Of a DNA stretch of 47,803 nt, positions 20,913 to 31,005 are shown in pieces. Source of the stretch: an uncultured Mycoplasma sp. (GTDB lineage Bacteria > Bacillota_I > Bacilli_A > RF39 > UBA660); contig CAMEEZ010000005.1 of assembly GCA_945915275.1 (NCBI GenBank), positions 1-47,803 on the forward strand, in the 5' to 3' direction. The notes beneath the pieces are model-generated. The model searched no databases, was not told the origin of the DNA, and worked only from the letters and a program-made list of their open reading frames with translations. How positions within the stretch are numbered: position 1 is the stretch's first letter; each line of letters starts with the position of its first letter. A program made the translations under genes and the position numbers.

Positions 20913-22511
20913 GTGAGTATGGAATATAAAGTATTATATAGAAAATATAGACCAGATAATTTTGATAATATAGTTGATCAAGATTATATTATAACAATAT
21001 TAAATAACTCAATAAAAAATAATAAAATATCGCATGCTTATATTTTTTCGGGACCTAGAGGAACGGGAAAAACATCAACAGCAAAAGTGTTTGCAAAAGC
21101 CATTAATTGTATGAATCCTACGGAAAAAGGACCATGTGGAATATGCAATATGTGTAAAATGTTTAATAATAATACCGATATAATTGAACTTGATGCCGCT
21201 TCTAATAATGGCGTTGATGAAATAAGAGAAATAATAGAAAATGTAAAATTAGCGCCATCATATTCAAAATATAAAGTATATATTATTGATGAGGTTCATA
21301 TGTTAACTACTAATGCATTTAATGCTTTGTTATTAACATTAGAAGAACCTCCTAGCAATGTTGTTTTTATATTAGCGACAACTAATATAGAAAATGTCCC
21401 AATTACCATACTTTCAAGATGTCAAAGATTCGATTTTAAAAAAATTGGATATGATGCATTAGTTAATAGATTAAAATATGTTTGTGAACAAGAAAAAATT
21501 AACATAACTGAGGATGCAATTGGAGAAATAGCTAGATTATCTGATGGAGGAATGCGAGATGCTTTAAGTATACTGGATCAAGTTCAACAAGAAAATAAAA
21601 TTGTTGATTTAGATACTATCCAAAAAATTTATGGTATTGTTCCAAATAAACTAATAGAAAATTTGATTGAAAAGTTTGATGAGAAAAACATAGATGAAAT
21701 AATTAAGTGCATAAATGATTTTCAAAATTTAGGAGTTAATTATAAAACATTAGTTAAATATACAATCAATATTTTAGAAAATAGAACAATTGAAGCTATT
21801 AAAGAAAAAAATTATGATACATATAATAATTATAAAAATATTATTTTGGAACTTAATAGGACAATTAATGAAGTAAATGTTTATATTAATCCCTTTATAT
21901 TATATGAGCTAGCATTTCTAGATAATTTATATCGAAATGAAATTACTGAAAAAGTGCCAGATGATTCAAAAGAAAAAACCAATAATAAAATGATTAACAA
22001 GGAAACTAATAGTAAACAAAATGATATAAATTATTTCCCGGGAAATAATTTTGAAGAAAATCAACTAGAAACAAAAAAACAAATTCGAATTAATAATTGC
22101 TTTGTTAATCCGCAAAAAAAAATACTAAATGATTTAAAAAATAAATGGTCAGAATTTGTTGAAAATATTAATGACAATCAAATATTATCATTAATTATTG
22201 ATACACAACCAGTTGCTGCATCGGATAAAATTATAATTTTTTCAACAAATTCTATAGGTACTAGTGAACTGATAAATTTGAACACATTAAAAATAGAAAA
22301 AGTTATTAATGATTTCTACAAAAATGAATGTTTAGTTGTTGCTGTTACGAAAAATGAATGGGATGATTATCGAAAAAAATATATTTTAGATAAAAAAAAC
22401 GACGTTCAATATCACTATATTGAAGAGGTTCAAAAAGAAATAGAAAACTTTAATGACATAGAAGTTGTAGCCAAAAATATTTTTGATGCAAATAAAATTG
22501 AAATAAATTAA
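20913..22511 (+). CDS. dnaX: DNA polymerase III subunits gamma/tau
   Basis: YRKYRPDNFDNIVDQ, Walker A SGPRGTGKTSTAK, zinc C-x(8)-C-x2-C-x2-C, DEVHML; GTG start with SD AGG. Confidence 0.96.
   Translation: MSMEYKVLYRKYRPDNFDNIVDQDYIITILNNSIKNNKISHAYIFSGPRGTGKTSTAKVFAKAINCMNPTEKGPCGICNMCKMFNNNTDIIELDAASNNGVDEIREIIENVKLAPSYSKYKVYIIDEVHMLTTNAFNALLLTLEEPPSNVVFILATTNIENVPITILSRCQRFDFKKIGYDALVNRLKYVCEQEKINITEDAIGEIARLSDGGMRDALSILDQVQQENKIVDLDTIQKIYGIVPNKLIENLIEKFDEKNIDEIIKCINDFQNLGVNYKTLVKYTINILENRTIEAIKEKNYDTYNNYKNIILELNRTINEVNVYINPFILYELAFLDNLYRNEITEKVPDDSKEKTNNKMINKETNSKQNDINYFPGNNFEENQLETKKQIRINNCFVNPQKKILNDLKNKWSEFVENINDNQILSLIIDTQPVAASDKIIIFSTNSIGTSELINLNTLKIEKVINDFYKNECLVVAVTKNEWDDYRKKYILDKKNDVQYHYIEEVQKEIENFNDIEVVAKNIFDANKIEIN
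22032..22047. promoter_or_regulatory. NBS-type palindrome 2, inside dnaX
   Basis: Exact TATTTCCCGGGAAATA within a 24-bp perfect palindrome AAATTATTTCCCGGGAAATAATTT (22028-22051), in the linker coding for NYFPGNNF. Confidence 0.82.
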
Positions 22512-22524
22512 GGAGAGATGAATT

Positions 22525-22824
22525 ATGAATATGCAAGCAATTATGGCAAGAGCCCAAAAAATGCAAAAAGATATTACCAAAAAGAAGGAAGAAATTGATA
22601 AATCTATATTTGAAGGAAAATCAGAATGGGTTATTGTTACTTTTAATGGTCAAAGAGAATTACAATCTTTAAAAATATTGAAAGATGGAAATATCGATGA
22701 GGAAGATAAAGAAGTATTAGAAGATATGATTAATATTGCTATAAAAGACTGTTTTAATAAAATAGATAGAGAAATAGAAGCTAAATTAGGCACTTATAGT
22801 AATGCTATGAATGGATTATTTTAA
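22525..22824 (+). CDS. YbaB/EbfC nucleoid-associated protein
   Basis: MNMQAIMARAQKMQKDITKKKEEIDKS; between dnaX and recR. Confidence 0.92.
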   Translation: MNMQAIMARAQKMQKDITKKKEEIDKSIFEGKSEWVIVTFNGQRELQSLKILKDGNIDEEDKEVLEDMINIAIKDCFNKIDREIEAKLGTYSNAMNGLF

Positions 22825-22826
22825 TT

Positions 22827-23426
22827 ATGATATATCCTAAATCTTTAGAGGAAGTAATTGAATATTATAAAAAACTTCCAGGTATTGGTGAGAAAACAGC
22901 TGAGAGATTAGCCTTGGCCTCTATTGAAATAGATGATGATTATACAGAAAAAATGCTTCATAATTTAAAAAAAATAAAAGAATTAAAAAAGTGCACTGTA
23001 TGTGGTCATATTTCTGAGGATGATAAGTGTATTATTTGTAGCGATGAAGGAAGAAATCAAAATCTTATTTGCGTAATTGAAGATTATAAAAGTGTGTTTG
23101 CTTTTGAAAAAGCAGGTAATTTCAAAGGAGTTTATCATGTTTTAGGTGGTTTAATATCTCCTATTGATGATATTACTCCAGATGATATAAATATAAGTTC
23201 ATTGGTAAAAAGAACTGAAAATTTAGATAATCCTGAAATAATAATTGCTTTAAAATCGACTATTGAAGGTGAAACAACCACATTATACATAAAAAAAATA
23301 TTTGAAAAAAAGAAAGTTAAAATTTCTAGACTTTCTTATGGCATTCCAATAGGCGCAGATATTGATTATTTAGATTTTATGACTCTTGATAGAGCTCTTT
23401 CTGATCGTAAGGAAATTTCAGAATAA
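22827..23426 (+). CDS. recR: Recombination protein RecR
   Basis: KLPGIGEKTAERLAL, CTVCGHISEDDKCIICSD, Toprim YHVLGG. Confidence 0.96.
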   Translation: MIYPKSLEEVIEYYKKLPGIGEKTAERLALASIEIDDDYTEKMLHNLKKIKELKKCTVCGHISEDDKCIICSDEGRNQNLICVIEDYKSVFAFEKAGNFKGVYHVLGGLISPIDDITPDDINISSLVKRTENLDNPEIIIALKSTIEGETTTLYIKKIFEKKKVKISRLSYGIPIGADIDYLDFMTLDRALSDRKEISE

Positions 23427-23464
23427 TTAATAATATTTAACATATAATTTGCTAGAGGGATTTT

Positions 23465-23653
23465 ATGTTAAAAATATTATTTAAAATTAGTAAAAAAATT
23501 GTACTAGCAGTAGCATTATTATATAGTTTTAATATATTAATGTCTTCATTAGATATTTTAATACCTATTAACTATATATCTGTTTTAGTTGTATCTTTGT
23601 TGGGGATTCCAGGCCTTTTATCGTTACTTGCTACGTATCTAATAATCTTTTAA
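23465..23653 (+). CDS. BofA-like pro-sigmaK processing inhibitor family protein (short)
   Basis: PINYISVLVVSLLGIPGLLSLL matches BofA C-terminus (VPINLVTTAISGILGIPG); downstream of recR as in Bacillus. Confidence 0.75.
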   Translation: MLKILFKISKKIVLAVALLYSFNILMSSLDILIPINYISVLVVSLLGIPGLLSLLATYLIIF

Positions 23654-23666
23654 AGGTGGGTTATGT

Positions 23667-24467
23667 ATGGAAGTAAATTTTAGTAAAGAAATATCTACAA
23701 AATATCGTGAGAACAAGCTATCTCACGCTTATTTAATTGAAACAAATAATCTTGAAGAAACATATAAAGATGTTTTAGAACTATGTAAAAAAATAGAATG
23801 TCCTTTTGAGTATAGTCTGTCTTGTAATAATTGTAATATTTGCAATTTAATTGATTTAAATAATCATCCAAATGTATATACTCTTGAACCTGATGGTTTA
23901 AATATAAGAAAAGAGCAAATTATTAATTTAAAAGAAAGATTTTCTACAATGCCTATTTATTCAAAATATAATATTTATATAATAAAATGGGCTGAAAAAT
24001 TAAATGAAGCATCTGAAAATTCTTTACTAAAATTTTTAGAGGAGCCAGAAGATAATATATTAGGTTTTTTATTAACAGAAAGCAAAGATAAGTTGCTTAG
24101 TACAGTAGTAAGTAGATGTCAATGCTATAGTGATTTTCGTGATAATCTAAAAAATAGTGTAAATGAAGAAATAGAGACAATCGCCAATCAATATTTTGAA
24201 TTAATTAACTCCAAAAATTCCTTATTATTATTAGCCAATAAGTCAACAGCATTAACGTTAAAAGATAAAGATAACACAGCTATATTTTTTAATATATTAT
24301 TAAATAAATACTTAGAAAACTGTAAAAAAGAATTATTGAAAAAAAATCTAAAAAGAGTTAGTATAATTCAAAAAAATATTGAGAATTTGAAATTTAATGT
24401 TAATATAGAATTGTTACTTGATAAATTTATAATAGAGATGAGTGAATTGGATGAAGAATATTTATGA
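23667..24467 (+). CDS. holB: DNA polymerase III subunit delta'
   Basis: LSHAYLIE, Cys cluster CPFEYSLSCNNCNIC, NSLLKFLEEP, VVSRCQ; upstream of ricT. Confidence 0.88.
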   Translation: MEVNFSKEISTKYRENKLSHAYLIETNNLEETYKDVLELCKKIECPFEYSLSCNNCNICNLIDLNNHPNVYTLEPDGLNIRKEQIINLKERFSTMPIYSKYNIYIIKWAEKLNEASENSLLKFLEEPEDNILGFLLTESKDKLLSTVVSRCQCYSDFRDNLKNSVNEEIETIANQYFELINSKNSLLLLANKSTALTLKDKDNTAIFFNILLNKYLENCKKELLKKNLKRVSIIQKNIENLKFNVNIELLLDKFIIEMSELDEEYL

Positions 24468-25239
24468 AGTGGTGTTTAAAGAAAAAGGAAAAAAATATTA
24501 TTTTGAATCAGATTTAGATGTTGAATACGGTACTCCAGTTATTGTAGAGACAGAAAAAGGTTTACAATATGCTAAAGTTTTAGAAAAAGCAATTAATGTA
24601 AAAATTCCAATTTCAGAAATAAAACCTATTCAAAGAATAGCAAATAAAAAAGATTATCAACAATTTTTGGAAGTTACCAAAGAGGCTAAACAAGCTTTAG
24701 ATAAAGCTAGAACTATAGTACAAGATTTAAATCTAGATATGAATATAATAAATTCTTCCTATACGTTTGATAAAAAACAATTATTATTTAATTTTATAGC
24801 TGATGATAGAGTTGATTTTCGAGAATTAGCAAAAAAGCTTGCTAGCATTTATAAAACGAGAATAGAACTAAGACAAATTGGTGCTAGAGATAAAGCAAAA
24901 GAAATTGGCGGAATTGGTCAGTGTGGGAGAGCTTTATGTTGTACTTCTTTTTTAAATCATATCGATTCAGTTTCAATGAATATGGCAAAAAATCAAAATT
25001 TAGCTTTAAACCCTTCTAAAATTAATGGTCAATGTTCAAGACTTTTATGTTGTTTAACTTATGAGGATGAAGAGTATAAAAAATGTTCAAAAGGAATGCC
25101 TAATGTTGGTCAAACGGTTACTACTGATTTTGGCAAAGGTCAAGTTGTTTCTATTAATACTCTAGAAAGAAAATATAAAGTTATGGTTGGTAATGAAATT
25201 CAAGAAATAGAATTGGAATCTATCGATGAAAGTGCTTAA
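24451..25239 (+). CDS. ricT: PSP1/RicT (YaaT) family protein
   Basis: ELRQIGARDKAKEIGGIGQCGRALCC...NPSKINGQCSRLLCCLTYE. Confidence 0.93.
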   Translation: MKNIYEVVFKEKGKKYYFESDLDVEYGTPVIVETEKGLQYAKVLEKAINVKIPISEIKPIQRIANKKDYQQFLEVTKEAKQALDKARTIVQDLNLDMNIINSSYTFDKKQLLFNFIADDRVDFRELAKKLASIYKTRIELRQIGARDKAKEIGGIGQCGRALCCTSFLNHIDSVSMNMAKNQNLALNPSKINGQCSRLLCCLTYEDEEYKKCSKGMPNVGQTVTTDFGKGQVVSINTLERKYKVMVGNEIQEIELESIDESA

Positions 25240-25924
25240 TGACTTATATGATTATGGATTAAAGATTTATCAAGATGATGAAAATTTTAAATTTTCTTTA
25301 GATACAATACTTTTAGCTGAAGTTGTAAAGCTTAAAAAAAATGATAAAGTCTTAGATTTATGCACAGGTGGTGCGCCAGTTCCTTTGATTTTATCAACAA
25401 AATATAATAATAATATCATAGGAATAGAAATTCAAGAGTATGTTTATAATTTAGCATATGAAAGTATTAAATATAATAACTTAGAGAATCAAATTCAATT
25501 AATAAATGATAATTTGTTAAATATTAAAGATTACTTCATCAAAAATAGTTTCGATGTTATTACATGTAATCCTCCTTATTTTAAATACAATAAAAACTCA
25601 TTAATTAATGATATACAATCTAAGGCAATTTCTAGACATGAAGTTACAGTTACCTTAAAAGAAATTATTGAAACAGCTAATTACATGTTAAAAGAACATG
25701 GAACATTTTATTTAGTACACCGAATTGAACGACTTCATGAAATTATGTCAGAATTATCATTTTTTAATATTATTGTAAAAGAATTATATTTAATAAAAAC
25801 GAATAATTCTAATGAGATAGATTTATTTATTATAAAAACTGTTAAAGGCGCTAAGCATGGAATGAAAGTTAAGATAATAGAAAATAATAGAATAGTAAGT
25901 TATAAAAATATTTTTATAAAATAG
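25226..25924 (+). CDS. tRNA1(Val) adenine-N6 methyltransferase-like (TrmN6/YabB)
   Basis: VLDLCTGGAPVPLIL, N6-MTase motif TCNPPYF; downstream of ricT. Confidence 0.88.
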   Translation: MKVLNDLYDYGLKIYQDDENFKFSLDTILLAEVVKLKKNDKVLDLCTGGAPVPLILSTKYNNNIIGIEIQEYVYNLAYESIKYNNLENQIQLINDNLLNIKDYFIKNSFDVITCNPPYFKYNKNSLINDIQSKAISRHEVTVTLKEIIETANYMLKEHGTFYLVHRIERLHEIMSELSFFNIIVKELYLIKTNNSNEIDLFIIKTVKGAKHGMKVKIIENNRIVSYKNIFIK

Positions 25925-25936
25925 AGGTGATATTAG

Positions 25937-26488
25937 ATGAAATTAATTGTTGGCTTAGGAAATCCGGGAAGTGAATATGATAAAACTAGGCATAATATCG
26001 GATTTATGTGTGTTGATAACTTTGTGGATAACTCAAAATGGAGTAATAAATTTGATGGTTTATTAACTGAAATTAATTACAATGGTGAGAAAATCATTGT
26101 TCTAAAACCGATGACTTATATGAATGATTCTGGTATTTCTATAAAAAAAGTAGTTGATTATTATAAAATTGAATTTTCTGATATTTTAATTATTCATGAT
26201 GATATGGACTTAGATATAGGAAAATTTAAAATAAAAACAAACAGCTCAAGTGGAGGACATAATGGTATTAAATCTATTATAAAGTATTTAAATACAGAAT
26301 CTTTTGCAAGATTAAAAATTGGTATTTCTCATAATCGGAATATCGATACAAAGAATTATGTTTTAGGTAAATTTAGTAAAGAAGAATTGATAATATTAAA
26401 TTCAGTTATAAACAAAACAAAAGAAATTATAAATAGCTTTATTAATAATGGATTAGAAAAGACTATGAATATTTATAATACTAAATAG
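25937..26488 (+). CDS. pth: Peptidyl-tRNA hydrolase
   Basis: MKLIVGLGNPGSEYDKTRHNIGFM; PMTYMNDSG; HDDMDL; GGHNGIKSI. Confidence 0.97.
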   Translation: MKLIVGLGNPGSEYDKTRHNIGFMCVDNFVDNSKWSNKFDGLLTEINYNGEKIIVLKPMTYMNDSGISIKKVVDYYKIEFSDILIIHDDMDLDIGKFKIKTNSSSGGHNGIKSIIKYLNTESFARLKIGISHNRNIDTKNYVLGKFSKEELIILNSVINKTKEIINSFINNGLEKTMNIYNTK

Positions 26489-26496
26489 AGGAAAAA

Positions 26497-29400
26497 ATGA
26501 ATTTTTTAGATAATTATATAAAAATTGAAAACGAGAAAACATACAAGGGTTTAACAAAAGAGTTAAACATTTTTTGCGTTTTAAAAGCACACGAAATGTT
26601 TAATAAGAATACTATAGTACTTACAAATACGTTATATGAAGCTAATTTGATTTATAAGGATTTATTAACTCATAATAATAAAACTTTATTATATCCTATG
26701 GATGAATTAGTAAGCTTTGTGGCTGATGCAATTTCTCCCGAATTAAAAATTACAAGACTAGAAACACTAGAAAAAATAAAAAATGAAAATAATAATATAA
26801 TTGTAACAAATTTATTTGGTTTTTTAAAAAAAGTGTCTAAAGAGAAATTTAAAAACAAAAATGTTATATCTGTTAATATGAATATAAATCGTAATAAATT
26901 AGTCGAATTATTAGAAGATAATGGTTATTCTAAAGAAACTTTAGTAACAAGTACTGGTGAATATGCTGTAAGAGGTTATGTTGTAGATATATTTTTATTT
27001 AGAGAAAAACATCCCATTAGAATTGAGTTTTTTGGCGATGAAATAGAGTCGATTAGATATTTTGATGAGTCTACTCAATTATCTAAAGAAAACATTAAAG
27101 AAATAGAAATTAAGCCGGTTGATGAAATAGATTCTGAGGAAATGATCAGTTTATATGAATATTGTGAAAATCCACTTGTTGTTTTATATAATTATCAACA
27201 ATTATTAGTTTCATCACAAAAACTTTCTGAAGATATAATTGAGTTAAAAGAAAATTCCAAATTGGTTAAAATTTTGGAGTTTGATAAATTAAATATAAAA
27301 GAAAAAATATATATTGAATCATTGGATAATTATAATTCTTCTTTAAGATCTAATGAAATAGATAATTTTGGTGGAGATTTTGATTTGCTTAAAAAATGTG
27401 TTGATAAGTGGTTAACAAAAAATTATCATGTTATTTTTTGTTTATCAAAAGATTCTCAAATAAAAATTATCAAAGATATGTTTGGAGATAATGTTTGTAT
27501 TGAAAAAAAGAAAATTAATAAAGGGTTTATTATTGATAAATATGTAGTTATTAGTGAATATGATATTGATAGAAATTTAAATGTTGAAATAAAGTATCGG
27601 AATAATTTTCATTTAGGCAGAAAAATAAAAGACTATGAACAATTAGAAATAGGTGATTATATTGTCCATTCTACTCATGGGATTGGAGTATATAATGGTT
27701 TAATTACTTTAGAAAAAAATGGCTTAAAAAAGGATTATATTCAATTAAATTATTTGGGTAATGATAAAATATACATACCAGTAGAAAAGATAAGTAATAT
27801 TTATAAATACTCTAGTAAAGATGGTGTAACTCCTAAGTTAAATAAATTAAATTCCGTTACTTGGTCTAAAACAAAAAATTCAGTACGAAAAAAAATAAAA
27901 GACATCTCTGAAGAACTTATAAAATTGTATGCGGCTAGAGCTGCTATAAAAGGTGATAAGTACAAAAATTATGAAGAAGAAGAAATTTTTGCTAATTCTT
28001 TTATTTATGATGAAACTGAAGACCAATTAAAAGCTATTAAGGAAATAGATGCCGATTTGCAAGATAGTAAACCAATGGATAGATTGCTTTGTGGTGATGT
28101 AGGATTTGGGAAAACTGAGGTTGCATTTAGAGCTATGTTCAAAACTGTTTTAAATAATAAGCAAGTTTTTTATTTATGCCCTACGACAATTTTATCTAAA
28201 CAACAATATGAATCAGCTATTAATAGATTTAAAGATTATGCTATAGAAATAGCCTTGTTAAATAGATTTACTTCTAAAAAAGAAGCAACTAAGATTATTG
28301 AAGGATTGAAAAAAGGAACTATTGATATAGTTATAGGAACACATCGATTGCTAAGTAAAGACATTAGTTTTAAAGATTTAGGATTATTAGTAATAGATGA
28401 AGAACAGCGTTTTGGAGTTACACATAAAGAAAGATTAAAAGAATACAAAAAAGATGTTAATGTTTTAACTTTATCAGCTACTCCAATTCCTAGGACGATG
28501 AAAATGGCTATGAGTGGATTGAGAGATTTAACAATTATTGATACTCCTCCAATAAATAGGTATCCAGTTCAAACTTATGTTATGGCTGAAAATGACTTTA
28601 TCTTGAAAGATGCAATTTATAAAGAGATATCACGAAACGGTCAAGTATTTATATTATTTAATAACATTTCTTTGTTAGATAGTAAAAAGGACATGATATC
28701 CAAAATAGTTCCAGAAGCTAGAATAGTATGTGCACACGGAAAACTTACAAAAACAGAATTAGATAATATTATGAGTGATTTTATATCACATAAGTATGAT
28801 ATTTTATTATGTACTACCATTATTGAAACAGGAATTGATATTCCAAATGCAAACACTTTAATTGTATTTGATGCTGATCATTTTGGTTTAAGTCAATTAT
28901 ATCAATTAAGAGGTAGAGTTGGTCGTAGTGATAAAATTGCTTTTGCATATCTATTCTATGATCAAAGAAAAATGTTAAATGATATTGCTGTAAAAAGATT
29001 AAATGCAATTAAAGAATTTACAGAATTAGGTAGTGGATATAGAATTGCTATGCGTGATCTATCAATTCGTGGCGCAGGTGATTTGCTTGGAAGTGAACAA
29101 GCAGGTTTTGTTGATGCAGTTGGAATCTCATTGTATATGAAAATGGTTGATGATGAAGTTCGAAGACGCAATGGCGAAGAAATTGATGAAGATGAAGATA
29201 AAAATAGTTTAATTGAAGTTGAAACACATATTAGTGATAATTATGTCAGTGATGAAGATTTAAAAATTGAAATTCACAAGAAGATTAATGAAATAGATTC
29301 ATATGAAAGCTTAGTAAAAGTTAAAGATGAAATTGAAGATCGATTTGGAAAGATTAGTGAGTCTATATTAATATACATGTACGAAGAGTGGTTTGAAAAA

Positions 29401-29652
29401 TTAGCTAAAAAACTTAATATTACTAGAGTTAATCAAAATGAAAGATTGGTTGAAGTTGAACTTCCTGAAGATGTATCAAGTAATATTAAAGGAGATAAAC
29501 TATTCCTAGAAGCATATGCAATTACACCTAAGTTTCAATTAAAATATTTCAATAAGCGAATAATTATATCTTTACCAATCAAACAAGTAGAAAAACATTT
29601 TTTAATTTATTTTATACCTTTATTAGATAAGATTATAAAACAAATTAATTGA
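26497..29652 (+). CDS. mfd: Transcription-repair coupling factor Mfd
   Basis: GDYIVHSTHGIGVYNG (CarD-like), GDVGFGKTEVAFRA, DEEQRFGV, TLSATPIPRTM, QLRGRVGRS. Confidence 0.97.
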   Translation: MNFLDNYIKIENEKTYKGLTKELNIFCVLKAHEMFNKNTIVLTNTLYEANLIYKDLLTHNNKTLLYPMDELVSFVADAISPELKITRLETLEKIKNENNNIIVTNLFGFLKKVSKEKFKNKNVISVNMNINRNKLVELLEDNGYSKETLVTSTGEYAVRGYVVDIFLFREKHPIRIEFFGDEIESIRYFDESTQLSKENIKEIEIKPVDEIDSEEMISLYEYCENPLVVLYNYQQLLVSSQKLSEDIIELKENSKLVKILEFDKLNIKEKIYIESLDNYNSSLRSNEIDNFGGDFDLLKKCVDKWLTKNYHVIFCLSKDSQIKIIKDMFGDNVCIEKKKINKGFIIDKYVVISEYDIDRNLNVEIKYRNNFHLGRKIKDYEQLEIGDYIVHSTHGIGVYNGLITLEKNGLKKDYIQLNYLGNDKIYIPVEKISNIYKYSSKDGVTPKLNKLNSVTWSKTKNSVRKKIKDISEELIKLYAARAAIKGDKYKNYEEEEIFANSFIYDETEDQLKAIKEIDADLQDSKPMDRLLCGDVGFGKTEVAFRAMFKTVLNNKQVFYLCPTTILSKQQYESAINRFKDYAIEIALLNRFTSKKEATKIIEGLKKGTIDIVIGTHRLLSKDISFKDLGLLVIDEEQRFGVTHKERLKEYKKDVNVLTLSATPIPRTMKMAMSGLRDLTIIDTPPINRYPVQTYVMAENDFILKDAIYKEISRNGQVFILFNNISLLDSKKDMISKIVPEARIVCAHGKLTKTELDNIMSDFISHKYDILLCTTIIETGIDIPNANTLIVFDADHFGLSQLYQLRGRVGRSDKIAFAYLFYDQRKMLNDIAVKRLNAIKEFTELGSGYRIAMRDLSIRGAGDLLGSEQAGFVDAVGISLYMKMVDDEVRRRNGEEIDEDEDKNSLIEVETHISDNYVSDEDLKIEIHKKINEIDSYESLVKVKDEIEDRFGKISESILIYMYEEWFEKLAKKLNITRVNQNERLVEVELPEDVSSNIKGDKLFLEAYAITPKFQLKYFNKRIIISLPIKQVEKHFLIYFIPLLDKIIKQIN

Positions 29653-29698
29653 TAAATAAAATTTGTATGATATACTTAAAGTAGAAAGTAGGGTTGAT

Positions 29699-30394
29699 AT
29701 GACAAAAAACGATAAAATATTAGGACATGTGATTGGTGTTATAGGTGGATTAATGATAGGGGTTGTTATTGGTGTGGCTGCTTGTATGTTTAACTTAATA
29801 GATATTAATAAGCAAGAACAAGATAAAGTTGTTGAAACTGATAAAGAAAATGTAAAAAATCCTGATAACGATGAAGAACAAGAAGAAAATAAAGAAGCTA
29901 TAGCATTTTGTGAAGCTAATAAAGATGAGATTTATAAAAAGATAATAGAAAACAGAAATAATAGTTTGGCAGCTAAATACGATAAGAAATGGTTAGATAG
30001 TTTATATAAATTAAACTCTAAGGATGAATTAAATTGTAGTTATATAGAAAGTCTTGATTATGGTTCTTATAACTTGTATTTTGACAATACCGATAAGACT
30101 TCGGCTGGTTATTTTGCATTTAGTAATAGTTTGGCGAGTGTAGATGAATATATTCTTGGTGTTGAAGGTGAATCTGAAATAAATTATGCTTTTGCTGAAG
30201 AATTTGCATATGAAATAATTACTAGCAATTGGGATAAGCCAAATGTTGATTTTTGGGATTTTAGTGTTATAAATATATATTATGAGGATTTAGTTTTGGT
30301 TCAAATAGTTGATAAACCGGTAGTAATTAATAGTGATTTATTATCTTTATATTTAGTTGATTTAAAAACAAAGACGTATGAAAAATTAAAATAA
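29699..30394 (+). CDS. Hypothetical single-TM exported/anchored protein
   Basis: MTKNDKILGHVIGVIGGLMIGVVIGVAACMF TM helix followed by acidic ectodomain; SD-like GTAGGG upstream; start refined from 29663. Confidence 0.65.
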   Translation: MTKNDKILGHVIGVIGGLMIGVVIGVAACMFNLIDINKQEQDKVVETDKENVKNPDNDEEQEENKEAIAFCEANKDEIYKKIIENRNNSLAAKYDKKWLDSLYKLNSKDELNCSYIESLDYGSYNLYFDNTDKTSAGYFAFSNSLASVDEYILGVEGESEINYAFAEEFAYEIITSNWDKPNVDFWDFSVINIYYEDLVLVQIVDKPVVINSDLLSLYLVDLKTKTYEKLK

Positions 30395-30399
30395 AAATA

Positions 30400-30426
30400 G
30401 AACACTTAATTGTGTTCATTTTTTTT
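30400..30426. terminator. Bidirectional terminator between convergent genes
   Basis: GAACAC-TTAATT-GTGTTC-ATTTTTTTT; overlaps ppa stop codon. Confidence 0.7.
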
Positions 30427-30894
30427 GAAGTTATCATAACATTCTTGAATTAATTTTTTTGTTTCTTCTAAACCATGAAGTTCGCCAATTTCAACTTTAA
30501 TTCCTTGCAAATGTTTATAAGTTTTAAAGAATTCTTTAATTTCCATAATTGTATGTTCTGGAAGATCCTCAAGTTTTTGAATGTGATCCCATCTAGGATC
30601 ATTATTAACTACTGAAATTACTTTTTGGTCTCCATCTCCATCATCAATAATATCTAAATATCCTAAAACTCTTGATTCAATTATACATCCTGGAAATGTT
30701 TTAGAAGAAGATAAAACTAAAATGTCCAGAGGATCACCATCATCCGATAATGTATTTTCAATAAATCCATATTCACATGGATATTCTACACTACTAAAAA
30801 GAACTCTATTTAATCTTATTCGTCCAGTATCATGATCAACTTCATACTTGTTTTTAGTTCCCATTGGTATTTCAATAATTGCATCTATTAACAT
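30406..30894 (-). CDS. ppa: Inorganic pyrophosphatase (family I)
   Basis: IEIPMGTKNKYEVDHDTGRIRLNRVLFSSVEYPCEYGFIENTLSDDGDPLDILVL. Confidence 0.96.
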   Translation of the reverse strand: MLIDAIIEIPMGTKNKYEVDHDTGRIRLNRVLFSSVEYPCEYGFIENTLSDDGDPLDILVLSSSKTFPGCIIESRVLGYLDIIDDGDGDQKVISVVNNDPRWDHIQKLEDLPEHTIMEIKEFFKTYKHLQGIKVEIGELHGLEETKKLIQECYDNFKKNEHN

Positions 30895-30918
30895 ATAATT
30901 TCCTCATTTCATCATAAG

Positions 30919-30947
30919 AGTATAATAAATTTTTTAACAATAGTCAA
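30919..30947 (-). promoter_or_regulatory. SigmaA-type promoter for ppa
   Basis: Minus strand TTGACT-N17-TATACT. Confidence 0.75.
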
Positions 30948-31005
30948 TTAAAAGTATAAAAATTTTTTTAGGGTTAACAATATAATTAGAATGGAGTGAA
31001 AGTAG

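Noticed and set aside
23667-24467. holB lacking a clear Walker A as evidence of degeneration
   Set aside because: Delta' subunits commonly lack functional nucleotide binding; not unusual.
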